A stretch of 49,949 nt of DNA from an uncultured Planctomycetota bacterium. GTDB lineage: Bacteria > Planctomycetota > Brocadiia > CAIUPP01. Each line of letters opens with the position of its first letter. Position 1 is the first letter of the stretch. A model generated the notes under the pieces. The model was given only the letters and a program-made list of their open reading frames with translations. It was not told the DNA's origin and did no database searches. The stretch spans positions 1 through 49,949 of the forward strand of contig CAIUPP010000037.1 in the NCBI GenBank assembly GCA_903901045.1, given 5' to 3'. The position numbers and the translations under genes are program-made. Positions 26,787 to 36,600 of this stretch are shown in pieces.

Positions 26787-28178
26787 TTACTTGGGAGGCC
26801 ACGCGTCGAAGACATTGTAGTCTGCCGGGTCGGTGGGCAGGACATCCCCATCATTGCCGCTGTCAATGCCGCGGCTCACGTCGAGCTGATGGAAGGCGCG
26901 CTGCCAGACCTCGACGCCGGTCGTCGGGGCCCATGTGCCGAACTTGTAGCTGGAGGTGTTGCTGCCGCAGAACATTGAGAATGCGGCGCTCTCCGTGTTT
27001 CCGCCGCTCCACCAGTTCGAGCTGCTCCCTCCCATGTTGCCCGGATCCATCCACATGATCCGCTGCTGCGGATCGCCGTACCACGCGGCGCTCCAGTCGC
27101 CGTAGAGAACGTTATAGCCGTCCCGATGGTCATACCATCCCTGGCCCGGCAGCACGCTCGAATTCTGCTTCTGTGTGCGCGTCCAGTCGTCGGAGACGAT
27201 GGCACGGCCGCCCAGCATCTTCTGCGTCTTGAAGATCGGGCAACCCGGGTACGCCCGCATCCGCGGCCGCATGTAGAAGAGCGCCATCGCGCCGTTCACC
27301 GTGGCCTTCCCAGGACCCGCCTCAGCCGTGTAATCCCGCGACACGGTCTGCGTGAACGTCGCATTGCGGTACATATAGTTCGCCGCCACGCCCACGGAGA
27401 GCGCCTTCGCGTTCGTGTACGAGTACTGGGTCGCCCATGCATAGCTGGGGCCAACGTCCCCGTAATTATAGAGCCAGCTCCTGCCATAGTCGACGTCCGC
27501 CCAACCCTGCTTGCTGAACCACGCCGCGTAGTCCCCTTTGGCGAGGCTGTTCGCATCGAAGCCGCCCAGAAGCCGGACGTCATTTTGTCCGTACAGGTAC
27601 TTTCCGCAGGTACCGTAGATCAGTTGGTTCGCGGGCTTCGGAGCTCCAACGGCGCTCGGACAGAAGAACCCTTTCGTATCGGCCATGTACCCGCAGAAAG
27701 CCAGGTATCCCAGATTGGTCGGGGCTGTCTTCAGACGGCCCTTGGTAAGCCGGATCGCCCCATTCGGCTGAAGCCCGTAGGCGATCATCGTGAAGAGCGA
27801 AGGAGCCGGCGTGTCGGTCGGGCAGAAGGTCGGCGCGGTGATTACGCGGTCGCCCGTAGTCTGGTCCGTCCAGTCGCCGCCTCCCGCGTACGACGCATTG
27901 GTCACGTCCCCCCATCCATTGGCCGTTGAATCCTGCCAGGGACTTCTCCCGTAGCCCGGGTAGGACGGGAAGTAATTACTGTAGTCTGAGCAGTAGCTTT
28001 CCAACCCCCTGCTCATCTGGCTCAGGTTGTTGAGGCACGCCGTGCGTCTTGCCTTCTCCCTCGCGGCAGCCAACGCGGGTAGGAGCATCCCGGCCAAAAT
28101 GGCGATAATCGCGATCACGACTAGCAACTCGATCAGCGTAAACGCCGACAGCATACGCCTTAGCAACTGCGTCGCCAT
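26787..28178 (-). CDS. Prepilin-type N-terminal domain protein (DUF1559-like, PVC-type)
   Basis: This 463-aa protein starts with a type IV prepilin leader: positively charged M-A-T-Q-L-L-R-R, cleavage before F13, E17 at +5 and a hydrophobic helix [15 protein letters not shown]. The following [19 protein letters not shown] is characteristic of the large prepilin-like families in Lentisphaerota, Kiritimatiellota, Planctomycetota and Hydrogenedentota. The long C-terminal region is rich in Trp, Tyr, Gly and Asn and probably forms an exported globular domain. AGGAGGGAGA precedes the ATG. A strong promoter lies 67 bp upstream. Members are often found beside saccharide-degradation genes; their exact job is unknown. 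Confidence 0.88.
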   Translation of the reverse strand: MATQLLRRMLSAFTLIELLVVIAIIAILAGMLLPALAAAREKARRTACLNNLSQMSRGLESYCSDYSNYFPSYPGYGRSPWQDSTANGWGDVTNASYAGGGDWTDQTTGDRVITAPTFCPTDTPAPSLFTMIAYGLQPNGAIRLTKGRLKTAPTNLGYLAFCGYMADTKGFFCPSAVGAPKPANQLIYGTCGKYLYGQNDVRLLGGFDANSLAKGDYAAWFSKQGWADVDYGRSWLYNYGDVGPSYAWATQYSYTNAKALSVGVAANYMYRNATFTQTVSRDYTAEAGPGKATVNGAMALFYMRPRMRAYPGCPIFKTQKMLGGRAIVSDDWTRTQKQNSSVLPGQGWYDHRDGYNVLYGDWSAAWYGDPQQRIMWMDPGNMGGSSSNWWSGGNTESAAFSMFCGSNTSSYKFGTWAPTTGVEVWQRAFHQLDVSRGIDSGNDGDVLPTDPADYNVFDAWPPK

Positions 28179-28214
28179 GACTCTCCCTCCTTGCCTCTAA
28201 ACCCAAAAAGAACC

Positions 28215-28230
28215 CACTTATCCACAAGTG
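28215..28230 (-). promoter_or_regulatory. Short dyad in the leader of the prepilin-like gene, possible operator
   Basis: CACTT and AAGTG half-sites separated by 6 bp lie just downstream of the predicted transcription start. The position suits a repressor such as the GntR/LacI hybrid encoded in the same run. The half-sites are short, so this is tentative. Confidence 0.3.
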
Positions 28231-28244
28231 CTACTAAGTATAGT

Positions 28245-28272
28245 ATTATAGAATCACGTTGTTGGATGTCAA
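28245..28272 (-). promoter_or_regulatory. Sigma70-like promoter of the 18-kb minus-strand run
   Basis: On the minus strand, a perfect TTGACA (28272-28267) and a perfect TATAAT (28250-28245) are separated by 16 bp in a locally AT-rich region. Transcription would start near 28238, giving a ~60-nt leader before the prepilin-like ATG. Confidence 0.8.
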
Positions 28273-28375
28273 GAACAAAATGTGTCTAATTCACTAAATC
28301 TCACCGTCCGCTTGCCCAGTAGTCCGACTTCCGCCAATGTCCATAGCCACCGGCAGATCCTTCAAAACCGCAGGA

Positions 28376-30175
28376 TCAGCCCGACTTGGACGTGACCGTA
28401 ATCTTCGCCATCTTGCGGGGCTGGCCGGTCGTATCGGACTCCACGGCGAAAAGCTTCTTGTTCAACTCCGTGCCGTAGCTCACGCGGTTGAACTTTTGCG
28501 TCAGGTCCGCGCTCAGGGTGATCCGGCCGAGCCCCTTGCCAACCCCGAAAAGCAGCTCCGCCGCCGGGCCGAGGCTCTCCTCCTGCGCCGAGTAGGTCAG
28601 GACGAAGGATGGGCCGTCCGGAACCGTGCATGGCGCATAGGGGGAGGCGGTAACGACAATGACCTCATGTCCGGACTCGACCAGCGGAGTGATCACCTTC
28701 CAGGCGGTCTTGGTCTTGAAGGAGCCGAAGTCCGTAATCAGCACCAGCCGGGCGCGTCTTGCGCGTTCCAGGCATTCGGTGATCTTCTTGTCCGAAACGT
28801 CCCCCTCGATCTCGACGCTGTCGGCCTCGGGAGCGTGTTCCCAGACCCTCTCAGTAAAGTAGCCCGGATGATGCCACTTGTCATTGCCTCCGTGCGGAAG
28901 CTGGAACTCGTGGATCTGTTCGATCACGAGAATGCCCCTGCGGTCGCGGATGGGAATTCTCTTTGCATCATCTTTCATGACCAGGAGGCACTTCCCCGCA
29001 GCCTCCCGAGCCATGGCCTTCATCTCGGCAGAGCCGGTGATACTCTCGGTGCGCGAAGGATCGGCGAAGCGGTTCCGCCCGAAGATGCCTTTGGAGAATT
29101 TCAACCGGAGAATCCGCCGGACGCTTTCGTTGAGCCGCTCTTCGGTGATCTTGCCTTCCTTCACATAATTAATCACCGCGTCGTAACACTGCTGCGACAG
29201 GTCCCCCTCGGCCTTCAGGAGCACCAAGTCGATCCCGGCCTTGATGGCCCGCGCGGAAGCCTCCGGAATGCCGTACAGCTCCCGAATGCCCAACATCGCC
29301 ATGCTGTCGGTGGTGACGACCCCGTCGAAGCCCAGTTCCCTGCGCAGCACGCCACGCACCATCCGTTCGGAGGTGGTGGCCGGCTCGCCGGTGGGGTCGA
29401 GCGCGGGGCAACGCATGTGCGCGGTCATGACGGCATCCAGCCCCGCCTTGATCAGTTCTCTGAACGGACGCAGTTCCACTTCATTCAGTCTCTTCTTGTC
29501 AAACGGAAGGCTGGGCAGCGAAAAATGCGCGTCCTGATCCGAGTCCCCTCTGCCTGGGAAATGCTTCCCCGTAGCGATGATGTCGTATTCATGGAACGCT
29601 TTGAGCGACTGAAGCGCACAACGCACGACCTCCTCGGGACGGTCCGAGTAGCTCCGCGCGCCGATCTCCGGGTTCCGCGGATTGATGTTGACGTCGAGAA
29701 CGGGCGAATGGATCATATTGATCCCATAGGCGCGCAACTGCCTGGCCACCATGCGGTGGACCCGATAGACGAAATCCGGCTCCGGCACCGACGCCAGTCC
29801 CATGGCCGCGGGAAACATACTGACGTCCCCCCTGTTGATATTGCCCCCCGCATCCCCCTCCTGATCGGCCGACATGATCAGAGGGATGGAGAAGCGCCGC
29901 TCGGCGGCGATCTGCTGCAGCTTGTTCAGCAACTCGGTGTATTCGCCAGGGGAGAGGTAAGGGGCGGGCCGCGCAATGTCCGTAGTGCCATAGCCATGTT
30001 CGACGGCCGGCGTAAGGCGCAGTCCGCCACAGTGTAACTTCGTCAGCGCCTCAACATGCCGACGTCGGATGGTGCTGCCAGCGAAGCCAAAGGTAAAACA
30101 TTGTCCTACTTTCTCTTCGACTGACATCTGCCCGAGGATTGATTCAAGCTTCTCAGCAGTGACTTCCGCACTCAT
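28376..30175 (-). CDS. Glycoside hydrolase family 3 enzyme (NagZ-like or beta-glucosidase-like)
   Basis: This 599-aa protein has the GH3 barrel (about 10-350) with K204-H205-FPGRGD and D215-A-H217, matching the KHFPGHGD..xDSH loop that supplies the acid/base histidine in NagZ-type enzymes. D290 in VVTTDSMAM is the nucleophile. A second alpha/beta domain (about 390-560) follows. NagZ-type enzymes release beta-N-acetylglucosamine; some family members act as beta-glucosidases. The start at 30175 has AGGAAGAGG upstream and an independent promoter. No signal peptide is visible, so it probably acts in the cytoplasm. Confidence 0.9.
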   Translation of the reverse strand: MSAEVTAEKLESILGQMSVEEKVGQCFTFGFAGSTIRRRHVEALTKLHCGGLRLTPAVEHGYGTTDIARPAPYLSPGEYTELLNKLQQIAAERRFSIPLIMSADQEGDAGGNINRGDVSMFPAAMGLASVPEPDFVYRVHRMVARQLRAYGINMIHSPVLDVNINPRNPEIGARSYSDRPEEVVRCALQSLKAFHEYDIIATGKHFPGRGDSDQDAHFSLPSLPFDKKRLNEVELRPFRELIKAGLDAVMTAHMRCPALDPTGEPATTSERMVRGVLRRELGFDGVVTTDSMAMLGIRELYGIPEASARAIKAGIDLVLLKAEGDLSQQCYDAVINYVKEGKITEERLNESVRRILRLKFSKGIFGRNRFADPSRTESITGSAEMKAMAREAAGKCLLVMKDDAKRIPIRDRRGILVIEQIHEFQLPHGGNDKWHHPGYFTERVWEHAPEADSVEIEGDVSDKKITECLERARRARLVLITDFGSFKTKTAWKVITPLVESGHEVIVVTASPYAPCTVPDGPSFVLTYSAQEESLGPAAELLFGVGKGLGRITLSADLTQKFNRVSYGTELNKKLFAVESDTTGQPRKMAKITVTSKSG

Positions 30176-30248
30176 TGGTACCACCTCTTCCTGGCTCGAC
30201 CACCACAATGGGTGTCCGCCCCATAGATATCTTATGAATGGATGCATA

Positions 30249-30277
30249 ATAGTACATATTCCGCAAGCCGATGTCAA
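30249..30277 (-). promoter_or_regulatory. Sigma70-like promoter of the GH3 gene
   Basis: On the minus strand, a perfect TTGACA (30277-30272) and TACTAT (30254-30249) are separated by 17 bp. The predicted start near 30242 leaves a ~67-nt leader before the ATG at 30175. Both this and the prepilin-like promoter share TTGACATC at the -35 region. Confidence 0.75.
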
Positions 30278-30649
30278 TGGCCGAGAGTCGCAGGTTTCCA
30301 GAATGTAAGCGTGGGGCTGGATTATGGTGGGCGCCGGGCAAAAGACGAGCAGCAGGCAGTCACACGACCGAGACTTATTCGGGTACGACGCCTCGTCATG
30401 TCCATTTATTCATCCGTGCCCGACAATTGCCATTGTGCGGCACATTGTCAGGTGAGGTGACCTTGTCGAACGCGCTCTGTGGAGAGAATTGCCGGATGCT
30501 CTTGAACGGCCCCCCCCCCCACAAGTGTACAAAGAAGCGGCGCGCTGCGTCCTTGAAGGCGCTCCGCGCGAATATATTCCGGGCAGCGCTTGCGCTATTC
30601 TGCAGTGCGCCTCGGCGCGCGCGTCTCATCAGAGCAAGGGATGGCAGAC
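30278..30649. other. Intergenic region between the divergent GH3 and cupin genes
   Basis: No further gene is supported here. An 11-C homopolymer lies at 30510-30520. The plus-strand promoter of the following operon must lie here, but no convincing -35/-10 pair is visible. Confidence 0.5.
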
Positions 30650-31159
30650 ATGGACGAACTGCAAAAAGCGCTGAATGTCAGCGCGGGCGTTCTCGCCGGA
30701 GCCGAGCGAGAGGAGGCGCTTGCTTCCCTTCAGGCGCAGATTCGCGCGTGGGACATTGCGCTGCCGCGCGTGGAACCGCTCCTCTGGCATTTCGGCCTGC
30801 ACGATTTCCCGAAGACCGGTTTGACCGAGTACTGGATCGCGAACGAACTGGAAGCCGGCTATTGCGCGAAGTACCTGTTTCTCTTCGACGGGCAGAGCTG
30901 CCCGATGCACTTGCACCAGGTCAAAGTGGAAACGTTCTTCATCGTGAAGGGCCGGGCGCGGATGCTCTGCAGCGGCGTCGCCCGGGAGATGGGGCCCGGC
31001 GAGACGCTCCTCGTCCACGCGGGGACGTCACACAGCTTCACCGGCCTGGGTCCGGTTCTCCTCCTCGAAGTGTCCATGCCCAGCCGAGTGGATGACAATT
31101 TCTTTGAAGACACCCGCGTTCCCTACGGCGGCAACTATCGCAAAGGAGCGTCCCGATGA
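30650..31159 (+). CDS. Cupin-domain protein, possible D-lyxose isomerase-like
   Basis: This 169-aa protein has one cupin barrel with probable metal ligands H87, H89 and E94 (PMHLHQVKVETFF) and H128 (AGTSHSF). Length and layout resemble the short D-lyxose isomerases, which convert D-lyxose to D-xylulose; other sugar isomerase or binding cupins fit equally well. The ATG at 30650 has AAGGG 9 bp upstream, while an in-frame ATG at 30641 touches that motif and is less likely. Its stop overlaps the start of the next gene (ATGA), and a sugar kinase follows. This context supports a sugar-converting role but does not prove it. Confidence 0.7.
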   Translation: MDELQKALNVSAGVLAGAEREEALASLQAQIRAWDIALPRVEPLLWHFGLHDFPKTGLTEYWIANELEAGYCAKYLFLFDGQSCPMHLHQVKVETFFIVKGRARMLCSGVAREMGPGETLLVHAGTSHSFTGLGPVLLLEVSMPSRVDDNFFEDTRVPYGGNYRKGASR

Positions 31160-31941
31160 GTCATCTGCTCGCGGAGAAGACGTGGCCGGAGTTGCAGAAA
31201 GCGATTCAGGAGCGGACGGTGCTGTTGCTTCCGCTGGGGCAGACCGAGCAGCACGGACGGCACTTGCAGACCGGGGCCGACAGCATCATCGCCGAACGGG
31301 TGGCGCTCGCGACGGCCGAGAAGTCGAACCCCTCCGTTCCGGTGCTGGTCATGCCGACGATCCATTACGGATACGCCCCGAAAATGGTCGCGCAGTGGCC
31401 CGGGACATTCCGCATTCGCTGGAAAGTCATGGTGGACTACGTCGCGGATGTCTGTTCCTCGGCGCTGCTCGGAGGCTTCAAGAAACTGGCGATCGTGTCG
31501 ACGCACGGTCCGCACGGCGACGTGGCCCGCCTGGCCGCGCGTGAAGTGTTTGACCGCACCGGCGTCGGCATCGTCGTCACGCAGCCGCACACGTTCGCCC
31601 TGCCGGTCTTCAAGAAGATCCGCAAGAGCAAACTGGGGGGCGCATCCCATGCCTGCGAGTACGAGACCTCGCTGCTGATGCACTTCGGCTACCCGGTGGA
31701 CCTGACCGGGACGGACGCCCGCGACTCCGTCAAGGTCTGCAACGAATGGGTGGCCGGGGACATGGCCGGCTCCGGAAAAGTTTCCTGGTCCACGTGGGAT
31801 CTGCAAACGACCTCCACCGGCGCGCTGGGAGACCCCAGTTGCGCTTCTCCCGAAACCGGCAGGCAGTGCATGGAGAGCATCGTCGAGGAATACTGCCGGT
31901 TCCTGAAGTACTTCCGGGAGATGGAAACCCCCGTCCGGTAG
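31156..31941 (+). CDS. Creatininase family protein
   Basis: This 261-aa protein has the metal-binding pattern of creatininase-type amidohydrolases: E31, H33 and D42 in GQTEQHGRHLQTGAD, H120 in STHGPHGD, and E170 in SHACEYETS. The usual GHGGN reads HGPHGD here. Family members include creatinine amidohydrolase, mycofactocin peptidase MftE and FAPy deformylase ArfB, so the substrate cannot be deduced. Its ATG overlaps the cupin stop by four bases, indicating translational coupling. The FGGY kinase starts 9 bp after its end. Confidence 0.85.
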   Translation: MSHLLAEKTWPELQKAIQERTVLLLPLGQTEQHGRHLQTGADSIIAERVALATAEKSNPSVPVLVMPTIHYGYAPKMVAQWPGTFRIRWKVMVDYVADVCSSALLGGFKKLAIVSTHGPHGDVARLAAREVFDRTGVGIVVTQPHTFALPVFKKIRKSKLGGASHACEYETSLLMHFGYPVDLTGTDARDSVKVCNEWVAGDMAGSGKVSWSTWDLQTTSTGALGDPSCASPETGRQCMESIVEEYCRFLKYFREMETPVR

Positions 31942-31950
31942 GACCCCGAC

Positions 31951-33390
31951 ATGGAGAAAATCCTCGCGCTGGACCTCGGGACGAGCTACCTGAAAGCCGC
32001 GCTCTTCAACCGGCAGGGAGCGCTCTGCGCGTTGGCCAAAACGCCGACGCCCATCTCCCGCTCGCCCGACGGGGGATGTGAGATGCCCTCGGAGCGCTTC
32101 CGGCAGGCGGTGCGGGAGATCGTCTCCGCCCTGGATCGACCCGACCCGCGTGGACGCCGGGAAGTCGTTGCGGTCACCTTCGCGACGCAAACCAACACTT
32201 TTCTGCTGCTCGACAGGGCGGACCGGCCTCTCATTCCCTTCATCATCTGGTGCGACCAGCGCGCAAGAGAACTCGGCGGCGAGGCGCGGAAGCTGGCGCA
32301 GACCCCCGGTTTCCGCTCCACGACGGGCGTCCCCTCTCTCGACAGCGACTACATGGCGGCCAAGCTTCTCTGGCTGAAGAGGAACAGCCCGGAGTTGTGG
32401 CAGGAGGCCGGCAAGCTCTGCCTCTTGAGCGATTACCTCACCCACTGGCTGACCGGACGGCACGTGACGGAGGCCGGGGCCGCGGGGCTGACGGGAACTG
32501 TGGACATCCGCAGACTGGCCTGGTGGTCTCCGTTCTGCGAACAACTGGAATTGCCCCCTTCCTGGCTGCCCGCCATTGCGCGCGCGGGGACGGACCTTGG
32601 CCCGCTCTCGGGGAGCGCCGCCGCCGAACTCGGGGTGCCGGCCGCGTGCCGGTTCGTCGTGGGCTGCCTCGATCAATACGCCGGCGCTATCGGGGTCGGC
32701 AACGTGACTCCCGGCGGGGTCTCTGAAACGACCGGCACCGTCCTATCGACCGTGCGCTGCGCGCGGGGCTTCAGCGACCACCTGCGGGAGAACGTCTTTC
32801 AGGGACCGAGCTTCGATCCGGCACTGTATTACCAGATGCTCTTTGGCAGCGAATCCGCGAACCTCCTGGAGTCATACCAGCGCCAACTGCCGGACCGGTC
32901 GCCGTTCGAGGAACTGGATCGCTTGGCGGCCACCGCGCCTCCCGGCGCGAACGGACTGAGGGTCCGGCCGCCCGCCCTTCTCGCCAGTGCGCCGGATGCA
33001 TTCGCCGGCGGGGATCGGCGGCACACCAGCGCGCATGCCGCGCGCGCCATCATGGAAACGGTGGCGCTGGCGCTGGCGCGCCAAGTCGGGCAATTGTGCG
33101 GCGCGGAGCGTCCGCGCGCGATCCGGGCTTCCGGAGGAGCCGCCCGCAGCGACGTGTGGCTTCAGATCAAAGCGGACGCCCTCGATGTGCCGTTCGAAGC
33201 CACCGACTGTGCCGAACCGACCAGTCTGGGCGCAGCCATCCTGGCGGGGATGGCGCTCGGATGGGGCACGGCGCCGGAGTTGGCGCAACAATGGACCCGC
33301 GTCTCCCGCTTGTTCAACCCCCGCCCGGAAATGCACAAAGCGTACTCAGAGTTGTTTGCCGAATTGCGCGGTATCGCCGGTGCGCCCTGA
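31951..33390 (+). CDS. FGGY-family carbohydrate kinase
   Basis: This 479-aa protein has the two actin-like domains of FGGY kinases. The N-terminal phosphate loop reads LDLGTSYLKAALF, the catalytic base is D241 in CLDQYAGAIGVG, and the C-terminal nucleotide region has IRASGGAARSDVWLQIKAD. Family members phosphorylate xylulose, ribulose, gluconate, glycerol and related sugars. The CLDQ.AGAIG segment is most like xylulokinase-type members, which would suit an isomerase upstream giving D-xylulose, but specificity is an inference. A TAGGA ribosome-binding site lies 6 bp before the ATG. It closes the three-gene operon. Confidence 0.88.
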   Translation: MEKILALDLGTSYLKAALFNRQGALCALAKTPTPISRSPDGGCEMPSERFRQAVREIVSALDRPDPRGRREVVAVTFATQTNTFLLLDRADRPLIPFIIWCDQRARELGGEARKLAQTPGFRSTTGVPSLDSDYMAAKLLWLKRNSPELWQEAGKLCLLSDYLTHWLTGRHVTEAGAAGLTGTVDIRRLAWWSPFCEQLELPPSWLPAIARAGTDLGPLSGSAAAELGVPAACRFVVGCLDQYAGAIGVGNVTPGGVSETTGTVLSTVRCARGFSDHLRENVFQGPSFDPALYYQMLFGSESANLLESYQRQLPDRSPFEELDRLAATAPPGANGLRVRPPALLASAPDAFAGGDRRHTSAHAARAIMETVALALARQVGQLCGAERPRAIRASGGAARSDVWLQIKADALDVPFEATDCAEPTSLGAAILAGMALGWGTAPELAQQWTRVSRLFNPRPEMHKAYSELFAELRGIAGAP

Positions 33391-33627
33391 CCTGCGCCGC
33401 GCGAGTATAGCGATTATGCAACCCCGCGTCCCGTGCAACCTTCATGAGCCGCGGCCCCTCGTGTTTCCTCCAATCGCGCGGTATCGGGCTTATCGCGTTC
33501 AACCCTTGCGCTCCCAAGCGATTCAGGATAACCTGTCACTCGCAGCCGTGAACGCTTGCGCCCTTCTTCGTGCATCACCCGAACCGAACTCAGCCACCAG
33601 AGGAACCAGCGGAGCGGAAAGAAAGCT

Positions 33628-36600
33628 ATGAGCTGCTTCTCTCAGGCGCATCTCAAGTTGATGGCCCTGGCATTGACGCTCCAAGTCCTGGCCTTTGCTG
33701 CGCTGGGTCAGGAGTCGGGCACTCCGCTCAGGTTCGTCGGCAACAGCAAGATCCCCCCCATCCTCTTCACGCAAGACGAGAAGCCGGTCGGCCTGGTGGT
33801 CGATCTGGCATACGCCGTCGCGGAGAAAGCGCACCTCTCCATTCGCGTTGAAGCGATGGATTGGCCCGAGGCTCAATCACTGGTGGCCGCCGGCAAGGCG
33901 GACGCGCTGCTGCAAATCAACCCCACGCCGGAGCGAGAGAAGCTCTACGACTTTTCGGATATCCTGTTGGAGTCTCGCTTTCACATCTTCCGCAAGAACA
34001 CGCGTCTCGATATTCAGAGCCTGGCTTCCCTCTATGGGAAGAAAGTGGGCGTCGAGGCCGGCGGCTTTCCTGCTCAGTATCTGAAGGAGCACGAGCAGAT
34101 TCATCTCGTCGTGCTGCCGAATTGGAAGGCCGGCTTTGACATGCTCAAGACCGAGCAGATCGATGCGGTCTTCGTGGACCGGTGGGTGGGCGAGTACGAG
34201 CTCTACCTCAATAGCATCGAGGGGGTGATCGTCGTCGAGCCGCCCGTCGTCACGAACTACTCGCGAATCGCCGTCAAGAAGGGCAATACGGAACTGCTCG
34301 CCCGAATTAACGCCGGATTGAAAGAGATCGAGAGCGATGGCGCCCGTCAGCAGATCTTGAAGAAGTGGCAGGCGAAAGAAGTTGTTTATGTGACCAGGGA
34401 ATCCATCGACCGGCTGGTCTTATGGGCGGCCCTGGGATGCATTGTGGTGCTCATTGCGATCACGTTGAAGACCCTGGCACACTCCCGCGCGATCAAGAAG
34501 ATCAACCGCGAACTGGCGGAACGTTCCAGTGCTTTAATCCGCGAGAACGAAGAGCGCAAGCGTGCCGAAGCAGCCTTGATGGAGGCGCACGACTCTCTGG
34601 AAAAGCGCGTGGCGGATCGCACCGCCGAGTTGCAGTCCGCCAACACGTCTTTGGAGGACTCGCGCCGGGAAGCGCTTCAACTGATGCAGGACGCCGTCGC
34701 GGCCCGCCGGCAGACCGAGCAGGCCAACGAAAAGCTGCGCCAGGAAATCATCGACCGCCAGCAGGCCGAAGAGACGCTGAAGCAGAGCGAGGACCGCTTT
34801 CGGACAACTTTCGAGGGCAGCGCCGTCGCCATGTCGCTGACCGACCCCGACGGCAAGTTGCTCAGGGTGAATGCGGCCTACTGCCAGATGCTGGGTTATT
34901 CCGAGGCAGAACTCGCCCGTCTTAATTTCTACGAGTTCTCCCATCCCGCCGATCTTCCCGGCAACCGCGAAGGCGTGCAGCGGCTGCTCAGCGGCCAACA
35001 ATCCACCTTCCGCATGGAGAAGCGCTACATTCGCAAGGACGGCCGGGTGATCTGGGGCGACATGAGCACGGCGGTCGTGCGCGACGCAAACGGCAGGCCG
35101 CTCCACATGGTGACTCACGTGCAGGACATCACCGAGCGCAAGCAGGCCGAGGAGGCCATTCGGGAAAGGGAGCGCCTCTTTCAGGACGTCATCGACGGCA
35201 GCCCTTCCCCCATTTTCCTCAAAGACCGCGATGGGAAATTCATCACCATCAACGCGTCGCTGGAGAGAATGCTCGGAATGTCGCGGGAAGACATCATAGG
35301 CAAGACAGACTATGACATTGCTCCCAGGGAAGTCGCCGACGCTTGGCGGACGAACGACAAACAGGTGATGGCGACTGGCAAGGCCATCCAAATCGAGGAA
35401 CGGGCGGATCTCCGGGATGGTCACCACATCTTCCTGGCGAACAAATTCCCGCTGGTGGATGCCGAGGGCCGCACCTACGGCGTTGGGGCCATCGGCCACG
35501 ACATCACCGAGCGCAAGCGGGCGGAAGAGGAATTGCAGCGCGCCGATGATCGGTTCCGAGTGCTCACGCAGAATCTGGCCTCCGGTGTCGCGCTGATCGA
35601 CGAGCACGGCCGGTTTGTCATCGTGAACCCCGCCTTCCTGCGGTTGTTTGAACTCTCCGAAGCGTCCGACATCAAAAATATCAACGACCGCAACTGGAGC
35701 GAATGGCAGGTCTTCGAGGAAGACGGCTCGCTCATGGATGTCGATGAGCACCCCGTGCGCAAAGCCGCCATGAGCGGCCGGGCTGTTCGGAACAAGCCCG
35801 TCGGCGTCCGGGCGCCTTCGGGCAAAGAGCTCAAGTGGATGCTCATCAGCGCCGAGCCTGTCTTCAAGGCCGACGGCCGAATCGACGCGCTCATCTGCAC
35901 GTACCAGGATATCACCGAGCGTAAGCGGGCCGAAGAGGCGCTGCACAAGCGGGCGGAGGAGGCGCTGCGCCTGAGCGAACAGGAATTCCGCTCGCTGGCG
36001 GAGGCCATGCCCCAGATCGTCTGGGCCACCCGGCCCGATGGCTGGAACATCTATTTCAATCGGCATTGGACGGACTACACGGGGATGACGATGGAGGAAA
36101 GCTACGGCCATGGCTGGAACAAGCCCTTCCACCCCGATGACAAGCAGCGCGCTTGGGAGGCCTGGCAGCGGGCGACGCAACACAACGAGCCCTACTCGCT
36201 GGAATGCCGTCTGCGCCGCGCCGATGGGGCCTATCGGTGGTGGCTGGTCCGCGGTTCGCCGATGCTCGGGGAGAACGGCGAGATTCTGAAATGGTTCGGC
36301 ACTTGCACCGATATCGAAGAGATCAAGCGCGCCGAATCAGCGCTGCAGGAGGCCAACGAACTGCTGGAAAAGCGAGTGGCCGAGCGCACGGCGGAGCTGC
36401 TGGAGAGCGAGGAGCGTTTTCGCACGATGGCCAATGCGATGCCGCAACTGGCGTGGATGGCCAGACCCGACGGCCATATCTACTGGTATAACCAGCGCTG
36501 GTATGACTACACCGGCACGACGCCCGAGCAGATGGAGGGCTGGGGTTGGCAGAGCGTCCACGACGCGTCTGAACTGCCCAAGGTGCTCGAGCGCTGGAAA

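Noticed and set aside
30510-30520. 11-C homopolymer as a phase-variation switch
   Set aside because: It lies over 100 bp upstream of the cupin start, outside any supported frame or promoter spacer.
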